Below, one piece after another: positions 46,606 to 57,680 of a DNA stretch of 64,000 nt. A model generated the notes under the pieces. The model saw only the letters and a program-made list of their open reading frames with translations, made no database searches and had not been told where the DNA came from. A program made the position numbers and the translations under genes. The stretch is from Cordia subcordata (Eukaryota > Streptophyta > Magnoliopsida > Boraginales > Cordiaceae): contig JAPTOF010000001.1 of NCBI GenBank assembly GCA_028554755.1, forward strand, positions 8,848,501 through 8,912,500, in the 5' to 3' direction. Each line of letters begins with the position of its first letter. The stretch's first letter is position 1.

Positions 46606-48381
46606 AAGAAATTGTTCAACTTCTTCCTGGTAACATTAGCATGGGCTAAATCTCCATGGCAACAAAGCTGCCAGTGACGAACAAGCTTATCGTCTCGAGG
46701 TCGTCCGAAAACAACTGAAATGCTCCACTCGTTCAACACGCATCTAATTCCTGCTTCTTGTTAAGCAATTCTTCAAGTAGCGAGCATTCTGAAGGCATCT
46801 TTGAACATCTTTCTTGATTCCAACTTCACCTTTCCTGCTCAAGCAATACCACAGGAATATTTGGGTGTGCCCATTTCGACTACCTGATATTGTGGCATCG
46901 ATTAAGGAAATATAATCCGCACTTTTTGAGATGAATTCAATGTGTTTTTTTCTTGCCATTTGAATACCACAAGGCATCGGACATCCTAAAAACTTGTGTC
47001 CCGACACGCTCAAACTCCCAATAGGATTATTGAAACTAATCTTTTTGGCCCCTGTGATTTTGTGAAGACCAAAATATAGCAAACCGATATTTAGTTTGTC
47101 ATTTGATTAATTAGTACATAGGATAGCAAATATGATATTATGTTGTATACAAATAAAATTTTAATCTGTACGGAGTTTTAAGCCGTGTTGCTTGGATTAC
47201 TCTCAATTGTGGGGTAAGTACCCATGTTCATGAGGCTGGGTTCAGAATATTATTTTACTAGGATCAATAAAAGGTTAATTTATTTATATAAAAATTTGAA
47301 TATCTTTTCAAAAATGTAAATAGTATAATTACACTCAATGGAATATCATATTTTGGAAGTGTTTTTTTAATTATTTTATTTATATTACTATCCAAATACA
47401 TAATTTCTAATAAAAAATAACTGGCTTAGCAACTAATTAGAGAATAGGGACCTGTTTAGATTTTCTTTTTTTACATAGAAAAACACTTTTTTTTTCTTGA
47501 GAAAAGAACATTTTTCCCAACAAAAATTTGATTAGATTTAGAAAAGTTGAAATTCTGAAAAAGTTCAATTATAATTTTTTTTTCCCTTTCTCATAACTAG
47601 AATTTTTAGTTCCTGAAAAAAACACTTTTTTTAAAACTTTTTTTTAAAAAAAAGTGCTTATAAAAAAAGTTAATTTAAACGAACTTTAAGATATACCAAT
47701 GTTGACGTTTACAATTGCTGGTTTGTCCTTGTTGAGAAGTAGCTTTCTTCTAAAATCTGCAAAATCGATCTCTCCAGTGACTGAAGTGTCAATTATAACA
47801 CAATCCATCCTGAACATTCGTGCAGCTTTAAATATGGAGTTGTGAGATTCACGTGATGTGTACAAAATACCATCTGGCAGCATTTCTCTCCTGCAGTTGA
47901 TTAACTATATATATAAGATGGAAACTATTCCATGAAAAATACAAGATAGATATATGTAATCCATGAGGGAACACCTGACACGAGGGATAGTTAGTGATAG
48001 CATCCCTAATTTGAAACTTGCACATTTCAAGTTCGGGTTATTGAGGGGTTAAGTGAAGAACCACATTTGATCATTTTTAAATATGAGAAAAGAAAAAAGA
48101 TAGTACGAGTGAAAACCTTGCCATGTTTACCAAAAGCAATACTAACCCGATCCACAAGCCGTGGAAATTGCTCTCCGAGCCACCATTGGTAACATAACCC
48201 CAATATTCATCCTTCTCAATCTTTGATAGTTGTGGAAGCCAATCTAAAACGCTTGCCTCAAACCGTCTCGAGTGTAGACTAAAATCACTGTCTGTGAATG
48301 GATCACCACAGTTGTTTATGTGAAATTGTAGCAGTGGCGCTAAGGAAACGTAGTGATCATTGCGTAAGTTTACTGGGTAAC
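46606..48381 (-). pseudogene. Serine-decarboxylase-like pseudogene (copy A)
   Basis: Broken copy of the gene at 55585-61993. Exon 2 (48147-48381) is intact and reads YVTNGGSESNFHGLWIG. Exon 3 (47697-47890) is intact ([20 protein letters not shown]). Exon 4 is absent. Exon 5 (47051 down to about 46606) keeps the pyridoxal-phosphate lysine motif [15 protein letters not shown], but has two extra bases at its start (47042-47046), one extra base near 46757 causing a stop after [10 protein letters not shown], and a 12-bp deletion near 46632. Exon 1 and about 30 C-terminal codons are missing. A Tourist-like MITE (47447-47686) sits 10 bp beyond the exon-3 splice donor. Not expected to give an active enzyme. 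Confidence 0.88.
47444..47689. mobile_element. Tourist-like MITE, copy 4
   Basis: About 240 bp (47447-47686) with ends GGGACCTGTTTAGATTTTC and GTTAATTTAAACGAACTT, more diverged than the other copies. The right flank is TAA, the left flank is altered. Inserted in intron 3 of decarboxylase copy A, next to the splice donor. Confidence 0.75.
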
Positions 48382-48458
48382 CTGAAACATTAATATATAT
48401 TTGATATTTCAGAATTTATTAGATGACAAAAAATATCATCAGTACTGTTGATCATGCC

Positions 48459-49199
48459 TGACCAACTGGCCCAAAATGCTTAAGTCGGTGATGACAGTAG
48501 TAGTGAATCTAAGTCATTATAAAGTGCACACAAATCTTACAAAGAACCGATGTGGGATGGGGCGTTACAAACTCTCCCCCTTAAAGACGCGACGTTCTCG
48601 TCGCGGCCCAAACACAATAAGTAACCACACCAAAACCCTGCGCGTAGAATCGCCTGCAGCCCGCCCAAACACAATACGTAACCACGCCGTAACCCTGTGC
48701 AACAGAATCGCCGAGCCCGCTCGATACCACCAGAACGACCCAAGCCCGCCATCGCTCGCCACCACACTTGAACCTAACCAACTGACCCAAAATGCTTAAG
48801 CCGGTGATGACAGTAGTAGTGAACCTAAGTCATTATAAACTGCACACAAATCTCACAAAGAACCGATGTGGGATGGGGCGTTACAAACTCTCCCTCTTAA
48901 AGATGCGACGTCCTCGTCGCGGCCCAAACACAATAATGGTAACCATAGCCTAACCCGCGCGTAGAATCTACCCAAAGCTCGCCCAAACACAATACGTAAC
49001 CACGCCCGTAACCCCTGCGTAGAATCGCCAGAGCTCGCTCGATACCACTCAGACACCCACGGCCATCGCTCGCCACCATACTTGAGCCTAACCAACTGGC
49101 CCAAAATGCTTAAGCCGGTGATGACAGTAATAGTGAACCTAAGTCATTATAAACTGCACACAAATCTCACAAAGAACCGATGTGGGATGGGGCGTTACA
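48459..49199 (-). mobile_element. Tandem TRIM retrotransposon, LTR-I-LTR-I-LTR
   Basis: Three direct copies of a ~155-bp LTR (48459-48569, truncated; 48730-48885; 49048-49199) separated by two ~160-bp internal regions (48570-48729; 48886-49047). On the minus strand each LTR starts TGTAACGCCCCATCCCACAT. The internal region begins with TGGTATCGAGC, a near match to the initiator-Met primer-binding site, and ends with the polypurine tract TTTAAGGGGGAGAGTT. There is no coding capacity; open frames over it are artefacts. This is the architecture of a terminal-repeat retrotransposon in miniature that has recombined into a tandem. Confidence 0.85.
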
Positions 49200-49290
49200 A
49201 CTACTGTCATCACCGGCTTAAGCATTTTGAGCCAGTTGGTTAGGCTCAAGTGTGATGGCAGGCCAGTAGTTGGGTCTGGGTCATTACAGT
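49200..49290 (+). repeat. Inverted partial TRIM LTR
   Basis: Immediately after the last LTR the sequence turns round: ACTACTGTCATCACCGGCTT, AAGCATTTTGAGCCAGTTGG and the following bases are the complement of the LTR's central part. It ends at GGGTCATTACA. Confidence 0.8.
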
Positions 49291-50950
49291 TACCATCTTT
49301 ATGAAGCTCTTAGTTTGCTCTGTTAGTGTATAGGCAATACTTCGCTTAGGGCCTTCTCTATCGTTAAGGCCCAAGACTAATTATGGAACACCAAGGCCCG
49401 ACAAGCCTAGGGTAGTTTGAATAAAGGAGTGTCCAAGCATTGTTTGGACGCGAAGCATACTCGCAATATTTTTGGTAGTGTTCCTTGATAAAGGGACTTT
49501 ACAGAAGGAAAGCGCAACAAAAACCTTGCCTTAAACAAAGTTAGGAGGAAGCTATAAAAGGGCAGTGGACCAAATTGGCACGGAAAATCTCCCTAAGACA
49601 CCTAACATCCCATATAGCACACCAATGCCTCTTCTCTAGCTGTAATAGTCCAGCGATCCTTTCCGTAAAAAAGGTTTAAGTGCTTACCCTTAAACCCTAA
49701 TTATAGAATTACGCCTTTACAATTAGCAATTTCTATTGATGAACAGATTATATAGGCGCCAAAGGGGGGCTAGCAAATTTATGTGTATATCAACGTATGA
49801 TGTGCGTGTCCTACTGGCCTTGAATTATCCTCCTTTTTGGCAACAATTAATAGTACCATCTGCGTGTTTTCTTTCTTACTTTCTTTAATATTAATTTTTT
49901 ATTTACTCTAAATGATGGCTCAAACTCGAGATCCATAAATCTTCAAATAACAGATATTATCACTGACTTATATTCTCCTGTCATTTGCACACTTAGTTAA
50001 ACTGTGTAGGTTAAAATGGCCTTGTAATTTGTCTAAAATAATTAATTGTTTATCCTTTCATAACTAATAACCATATTGTGATTTTCAAAATGTGATATGG
50101 TACGCCTTTCCCTCACAATTCATCTCCAACTTATTGGAGCGTCTATCACTACCGCGTTGTGCATGTCCAAATACACGTATGAATTCAGACAAAATGATTA
50201 TAAATTTGGACAAGAATATTGTGGTCCAGCATGTATGAATAATTAGTTAGTTAACTCCTTGTGTTTTTCTAAATTAACTACTTAGCCTCCTACATGATGG
50301 TCTTTCCGATAATCTTATAAATAGAGTTCAAAAAAATAACAAAAAATAAAAGACAAATATGCTACTTTTTAAGAAGCATAAAAAAATTATGAGTTACATT
50401 TTACAAGATAACAAATCAAGTAACTATTTAGACTGATTACAACAGAATAACATATAATTTATCCAACCTTTTATTCTTGGCTCACTTGCGTTGTTTTAAT
50501 GGTAGGCATCAACGTTGAGTTTTTAGTATGAATATCAATCATGATGATCAGAGTCTGTTTTTCACATTGGATTTATATGTTTGGAAAAATTTACTAGTTT
50601 CTTTAGTGTACCGCAGAATTCTTGAGATAAGTATGACTTCTATGGTTAATTATCCTGCTTTTTTTGTTCTATGCTTTAATGAATTATAAGTTATTAATCC
50701 TCATTCCTTAGTTTTGTATGACTTTATGTTCTATTAATCTCAATATATCTGATTCCAGCTTTTCTTTTGAGTCTTTATACCATATGAGCATCTTTCTAAA
50801 ATTTTTAGGGTAAATTACACTAATCATCTTTATCTTTGTTACTTATAACGATTTTATCCCTTATTTTTTTATTTGTGATATATGAATCCTATAACTAATA
50901 ATTTTATAATGTCGTTGTAGGTCTATACGGTACTTTCCTTTGAAAAATCA
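49291..50950. other. Intergenic, no gene seen
   Basis: The first 450 bp are less AT-rich (AAGGCCCAAGACTAATTATG, CCAAGGCCCGACAAGCC) and may be old transposon sequence; the rest is AT-rich with no recognised feature. Confidence 0.45.
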
Positions 50951-50951
50951 C

Positions 50952-51732
50952 TTTAAGGCTTTGTCCGGCAACAATGTTTTAACTAGTTGTTTGGTCAAAA
51001 CACTGTTTCTTTCGTTTGTTCTTCAGTAAAATAGCGTTTTAAGTAGTGCTTATATTTGAAACAATGTCTAGATAGTATTTTTGAAACCTTAATGATATTA
51101 ATGTTTGAGGATAGGGTTTAGTATTTTGTCATTTTTTTTAGCAATGTTACCCTCTCTCCAATATTTTTCTTGGCAATTCTATCCTCTATTCAATCTATTT
51201 ATGTTTTTACTTTTTCTTTCATAAATATAAATTCAAAATAGCACATAATCAATTTCAATATCCACATAAAAATATACTAAGAAAGTGAAATTATCTTATT
51301 CATCCATTTATATTTTTCTTTGCCAAAATAAATTTTCAAGCAATTAAAAAATATATATAATAAAAAATATTTTTTAATAAAAATCATTTATCAAAAATTA
51401 ATTTTATTATGCTTTAATAATAAAATATTATTATAAGAAAGATATATCTAATTATAAAATAAATTATCTTATTTTTATAATAGTAATAATAATTATATTT
51501 ATCACAATAATAACAATGTGATACTAATGTCTTTTTATGTTATTTTGCATTCGTTAGCTATTCAAATAACTAATTTTATCAAACATATTTAGTTCAATCA
51601 ATTAGCTGAATAGCTATTAACTAACAGTTAAAGTACCATTGCTATCAGCTATTCAAATAGATATTAGCTACTCAAACACTCTTTCTTGAGCTATCTAATA
51701 CTTTAACAGCTATTGTACCAAACATGCCCTAA
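50952..51732. mobile_element. Non-autonomous element, family 2, copy 2
   Basis: Longer relative of 26910-27330: GTCCGGCAACAATGTTTTAACTAG at the left, ATAATAACAATGTGATACTAATGTC and TTATTTTGCATTCGTTAGC in the middle, repeated TCAGCTATTCAAATAGATATTAGC at the right. The extra length is an AT-rich internal stretch (about 51180-51480). Edges resemble inverted ends (GGCTTTGTCCGGCAAC and the complement of GTACCAAACATGCCC). Confidence 0.6.
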
Positions 51733-53029
51733 ATCTCACATGAGGTGTATGATTTTACCCTTAAAGAAAACCAAATATGTAAGATCATGTGCTTCTCATG
51801 TGAGATTTAACATATCTCTTAATTAACGGGAAGTAGTATTTGGACTAATGCTAACACAAAATAATTAATTATATTATGGGATTAATTTATGTCACAAACA
51901 AAAGATAAAGAATAAGATTATTACGAGTTTTACCCTTTCTATATCAGCATAAATGCTATTGGAATATTTAAGACCTTCTTCATGACAGTCAAACAGAATT
52001 AAGATTTTACAAATCCAGTTTGGGATTAAATTGCAATGCTTTGTTTTTCTGGTCGAAGAATTGTAATGCCTTGCCTGATGCTCAATTGAACTGCACATGA
52101 GAAATATCAGATCATGAATGAATTGCCTGGTGCTCCAACAATGCGAATTCAGGATTTGCTGGATCGGAGATGCAGAGTTAAGATTTACTTTCAAAGACAA
52201 TATCATGATTTGAAGCAATTAAATCAACAAATAATTAATGATCATTATCACGATTTGTACTTGGATTTAATTATTCTCTATTTTGTTAATCCATTTCTCA
52301 ACCACAAGAGCACATCTTACATATATGTCGTGTTTAGCATGTGATCAATACACGATGTGTTCTAAACATATCTTACGTTGTTAGCGTACATATTTGACTA
52401 CTGAAAATTATTAGATGCCAATGCATGACTTCTGTACATATCTGGCTTCACATGCAATATATGTTAGTGTATTAATTCTTAGCCCATTTTCTAATCATGT
52501 ATATTACTAATATATAGGATATTACATCTTACTGAATTATTATATCTCGTGCATTAAGCAAGAAAACCTTAAAATTAGAAGTCTAAATACAAGGATTTTG
52601 TATTAGAGTATGTTGAAACATGTACCTGCTGTCGGTAGCTGTACAATTCACTCGCTGGATTGCTACTAAACAACTTTCAGCATCTTGAAAAAAAGAGGAT
52701 GGATCTGCAATGACATTATAAATAAGATTCAATATCTGTGAACTGTTATTAATATGCTTACAACGAAATGACCATCATGTCAACTATTTCAGAACCGTTA
52801 GATTGCGATTATAATGACATGAAAATATCTTCACTCTCGGGATACCGTAATGGTGATATGGACAGAGAGCAAGGATAAATGAATTTTATTACTTTAGGAT
52901 GAATGTGATTTTTTCTCGTGAATTTCAACTTAAATCCCGAACCCTTTCATGTTTTCTTAACTTTACCCATACTTAAACCATCAAATTTTACCAAAAAGAA
53001 AAAAAGCCTTATGTTGAGTGGCATCTTTA
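51733..53029. other. Intergenic, no gene seen
   Basis: AT-rich, short frames only (51892-52218, 52114-52344), none with a recognised motif. Confidence 0.45.
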
Positions 53030-53671
53030 TTTGAGAAAATTTTGTCAAGGAGCCTTAAACGATCTCTTTGAGAAGTTCCCCTCTCTTTACTGTTATACTA
53101 GTTGCAATTTGAGGGTGTCACATCTGGCTTATGCGGATGCTAATGGCAAAAGAGCTGGTTTGATAAAATTGGAGCTGTTTGAAACCTATGAAAATGTCTT
53201 TGGCCAAAAAGTAGTTAACCAAAGTAAGAGTGGCTTCCTCATGAGTAAAAAACAAAGCATCCAACACTAAGTGAGGAATGTGGCATCTATCACTAACTAC
53301 TGCAATCTTAGCTTACCTCTCAAATATCTTGGGATCCCTCTTTTTAGGAAAGGATTAAGAAGTCCTCTTTCATCTCTAATATTACTAAAGTGCAAGCAAA
53401 GTTGAACGGCTGGGAGAATAGAGCTCTCCCCCTAGCAGGAGGCTTGTGCTTATCAGAAGTGCTTTGGTCTCTATCATTTTACATTTAATCAAGGTCCAAG
53501 TTCCGACTAAAGAGATTATCAATAGGCTGGAGGTGACCTTTAACAAATTCCTTTAGGATGATCAAGGCAATAAAAGACTTATCATTGGTGTAGCAGGAAG
53601 AGAGTATGTTATCCTACGAAGAAGAGGGCCTTGGAGTTAGAAGAATGGACCAGGTTGTCGCTTTTAGCAAG
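53030..53671 (+). pseudogene. LINE reverse transcriptase fragment, cut by a TRIM
   Basis: Decayed plant L1-type reverse transcriptase. Across shifting frames it shows VSHLAYAD (catalytic YADD box damaged by a deletion), FGQKVVNQSKSGFLMSKK, LSLPLKYLGIPLFRKG, KLNGWENRALPLAGG and finally EEEGLGVRRMDQVVAFSK. It then stops abruptly at 53671, where the TRIM element begins. The order of motifs is as in intact plant LINEs. Confidence 0.82.
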
Positions 53672-54321
53672 TGTAATGTCTCACATTATTTTATAGAGTA
53701 ATTTGTGACTTATTTATAAGTGAGTGGTATGGGTATAACTAATAAAATGGTTTGACTATTTTGGGCTAGTTAATTTGAAACCAAAGTAATTATTTATCAT
53801 GTTTATAACATTAGTCTCACTTGCAAGCATAGTTGTCCAGGCTTAGGAGCTTGACAGAATGGTATTCAGAGTCAATCACTAGTTAGATCCAGAAGTTAAG
53901 TACTATGCAGGATAAAGTGTTACACCAATTCTATGTTAGGAGCCATCTCTTGAACTCATAAAAGCCACCTATACAGAAGTTTAGTGTTATGTGGGGTAAA
54001 ATGCTACACCAAATGTGTACTAGAAGCCACCTTTGAGCCTGTGGAAGCCACTTTTAAAGTCCATTACCGCCTGTTTCTATGTGAATCATGATATTGTGCC
54101 CCTGAAGAGAATGTTAGGTCTTCAACAAGGGGTGTTTGTAATGCCACATTTATTGGTGTGGTGATCTATAACTTGTTTATAAGTGAATAGTTTAGATATA
54201 ACTAATAATCTGTGTTGACCATTTTGGATCAGTTGATTTGAGAGCCTAAAGTATTTGTTATGTCTACAAGACCAGTTCTGCTGGTAGGCTAAGGGTCTAG
54301 GCTTAGGGGCGCAACAGGAAG
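53667..54321 (+). mobile_element. TRIM retrotransposon with two LTRs
   Basis: LTR 1 is 53672-53856 (TGTAATGTCTCACATT to GCTTGACA) and LTR 2 is 54137-54316 (TGTAATGCCACATTTA to GGCGCAACA), about 185 bp each and clearly related. TGGTATTCAGAGTC at 53860 right after LTR 1 is a primer-binding-like site; a purine-rich stretch (AACAAGGGG) precedes LTR 2. Flanks GCAAG (53667-53671) and GGAAG (54317-54321) are a five-base target duplication with one change. No coding capacity. It sits inside the LINE fragment. Confidence 0.8.
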
Positions 54322-55286
54322 TAGTAGCGGACATGATTTTTTAATAAGGGGTAGCACAAAAATATTTACACCAAGTCATGATTTAGTTCAAATATTCAAT
54401 TCAAATCACAAAATTGTCACTTCTAAAATAATAATGAACTATAAAACAAGAGTTTATGTCAATTTTTTTGACAATTTTTTACTTGAAGAGTGATAGTGTC
54501 ACAAATTACAAAAATAAAAGGCTGATTTATAAAATTTTAATAACATAATAAAAGAGTTAATTATCAAAAGAGTAAAAAAATAAAGGATTAATTAATGAGT
54601 CATTAGTTAATCGTGAAAAGATACAAATAAATTTTGATGAAATAAGAGAAATTGACCCTAAAAAAAACACAAATAAGTTTTGATGGAATAAGAAAGTGTT
54701 ATGAAGTGCTTCAATGCTCTCTAAACAAAAGGAGAATGTGCTAGGGACCGTACAAAATGCAGCTAGCAAGTTGAAGCTAGTAGACCATTCTGTAATAGAT
54801 TTAACATGTTTATGTCAATAACCAAAACTAAGATACAATGTTTTACTTCCCCAGCAACTAATACTCAAACAAAAGTTTCACCTTGAGTGATTTAAATTTT
54901 CTGGAGGAAAATTTGGGATGTCTCTTTGTAAGGGAAATTCATCCTACAAATCTATTTATGGAATTTTCTACTTTTTGTCGGATAGTATATAGGAACAATC
55001 ATTTGAGCTACAATATAATGACAAAAAAAATAAATAAATGGACATACATTGTGTTGGGCTGTTGTAGCCTTCTAACCATACTTGCAAGCATAGTTGAGAA
55101 CGCAACACACGAGCTACATAAATCAAATTTGTTTTAGGAAACGGCTTATGAGAAAATATTAATAATATATATAAAAGTAGAAGTCTTTAGGAGATACTTT
55201 GATGCGAGAAAATATTATTAATATAAGAAAAGTTCAAGGATAAGAGAGTAAAGTACAAACTCTCACAAACAGAGCCAAACAAGCTC
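54322..55286. other. Intergenic, no gene seen
   Basis: AT-rich. No clear continuation of the interrupted LINE was recognised after the TRIM. Confidence 0.5.
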
Positions 55287-55450
55287 TAAGAGGTGTTTGA
55301 CTCTAAGCACCAAAATAAATAGAGCCAAACAGGCTCTAAGAGTGTGCATGGCTTTATTTATTTGATACTTATAAATATCCAAATAATAAAAAGTATGTGT
55401 TGGTTGCTTTTTTCTAACACCTAAAATAAGCAAAGCCAAACACCCGCTAA
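55287..55450. mobile_element. Short Harbinger-type MITE
   Basis: 158 bp (55290-55447) with ends GAGGTGTTTGACTCT and the complement AAGCCAAACACCCGC, flanked by TAA on both sides. It carries an internal duplication of AGAGCCAAACAGGCTCTAAGA. Confidence 0.7.
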
Positions 55451-56944
55451 GTCAATATTAAGGTGGAAATAAGGCAATCCAATGACGTAAAATCATGACA
55501 AGAACGATAAAATATAAACCCTTATATATTCTCACTTATTCTTAACTTCATAAATTCTTCTTTGTATCCCCATCATGTGCTGCATCAATGGTCTGTTGAT
55601 GTCTCCTTTGCAAGACAAGGTGGCTCGGCCATCTCATCTCTGTTCCACATCAAGTGCTCAGAAACCAGATCTTTAAAGAAATTCTTCAACTTCTTTCTGG
55701 TGACATTAGGCAGCACAACAACATGGGCTAAATCTCCATGGCAAGAAAGCTGCCATTGACGAACAAGCTTATCGTCTCGAGGTCGTTCGAAAACGACTGT
55801 AATGCTACACTCGTTCAGCATGCATCTAATTCCTGCATTCGTTAAGCGATTCTTCAAGTAACGAGCATTCTGAAGGCACCTTTGAACATCGTTCTTGATT
55901 CCAACTTCACCTTTCCTGCTCAAGCAATACCATAAGAATATTGGGGTGTGCCCATTTCGACTACCTGATATTGTGGCGTCGGTTGAAGAAATATACTCCA
56001 CACCTTGTGAGATGAATTCGATGTGCTTTTTTCTTGTCATCTGAATACCACAAGGCATTGGACATCCTAAAAACTTGTGTCCCGAGACGCACACGCTCCC
56101 AACAGGTTTTTTGAAACTAATCTTTGGCCCCTGTAAAGACCAAAATATAGCAACATATATAGCACTAATATTGAATTTGTCATTCAGTTCGTTTGGACAA
56201 CATATAAATATAATGTTACTAGTCCAAAACACCGCCGAGATGTCGTGGGTGTGATATATTTTGTTTTTGACATTTTGTATGGATTAAAAATTATTCAGTT
56301 TTATCTAGAAAACAATCTATCAATTTAAAAAAATTATATTTCTTTAACTTAAATATTCATGGGTCACTATTATTTAGTCTCAATCTTCTATTTAGTTGTA
56401 ATAGTACCTATCAAAAATTAAATAAAAAAAATTGATTGTGATGGGTAATATATATATATATACACACATATATAAAGAAACAATTGACAGAGTGGTACAT
56501 TTCAAGAATTTTAACGCATGTTTGCTAATAATAATTTTAGAATTATATCATTTATATATCTTCAAAAGTTAAAAAAAAATTGGCTGAGTTAAGGATGCCA
56601 CATGACATCCAAGATTGGTCATTTTAATACTTGTATAGATTTATGTTTGTATCATTTAAATAATCAATAGTTCAAGGTCAACTAGTTCTATATATTGAAA
56701 AAGTAATCTATCTATTTGGTGAAGATATATTTCTCTATTCCTGAATCATTAGCATTTAGAAGATTTCTACTCAAAAAGAAGCATGCCTATATGAGAAAAG
56801 AATAACTAAAAGAAGTTGTTATCTATTATGTTGAGTAGGCGGGAGGACGTATTTTAGTAGAAATAGCCAATTGGGAGGTGGCTAGTAGTATTTGGCTAGT
56901 AGTACCAAGGGGCCACGGTCCCCTCCCCCACCATATATATATAT

Positions 56945-57680
56945 ATATATATATGGGCAAAACCAGAAATCTGTCACAAGGAGGGCCAAGGTCTATTTTC
57001 ATATTTGAATGTAAATTACCTTAGAGATGGTAATAAGTTAAATAACAAGTCTTTCTCTCTTTTAAATTGATAGACAGGACAAAACATATATATTTGAAAA
57101 TAATCATAACAACACATTAAAGTTGGTAATGTTAGATATTTAAAATATAATCAAGTGTAAAAAAATACTACTTAACAAAATAATATAAGATTATGTAAAG
57201 AAAAATTCACTAATTCAGCAGGTGAAATTAAATTCTTGCTCCTTTATAAATTTATCTAGTCAATGAAATAAATAAACTATATATAAAGAAACTCTCTAAA
57301 TAAATTCTCTATGAAAAGCTATCCAAAATTTATGAATTTTCTTAAATTTATCTTATAGCCTAACAAGTAAATTAAATATATTAAGGAATATTGAAATTTA
57401 TCTTTTAAAATTATTTATTTATTATAAAAATTCACTAAGATATCATCTTCACACGAAAAAATGTATACTAAAAACTACTACGGGAAGAACTTCAAACAAA
57501 AGAAAAAAGAGAAAAAAAAATAAGGGGGCCATAACAAAGAGTTTTAAAAATTTTACATACCCATATACATACATATATACATATACAAACATACTTACAT
57601 ATACACACATATATTCCCGAAGTTTTGGGGGAAGGAGGGGGACTGGGCCCCCTAGTTTCGCCCCTGTATATATGTTACAA
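56945..57680. repeat. Dispersed repeat, family 3, copy 2, in decarboxylase intron 4
   Basis: Aligns with 28412-29085 (ACTTAACAAAATAATATAAGA, AAATAAATTCTCTATGAAAAG, TTCAAACAAAAGAAAAAAGAG). It ends in GGGGGACTGGGCCCCCTAGTTTCGCCCCTG. Together with AT-rich sequence it makes intron 4 nearly 4 kb long. Confidence 0.6.

Noticed and set aside
48476..49104. Several GC-richer frames on both strands with repeated peptides
   Set aside because: They translate the tandem TRIM internal regions; primer-binding and polypurine sites explain the sequence better.
48459..49199. Possible 5S-containing (Cassandra-type) TRIM
   Set aside because: I could not see 5S rRNA promoter boxes in the LTR, so no such claim is made.
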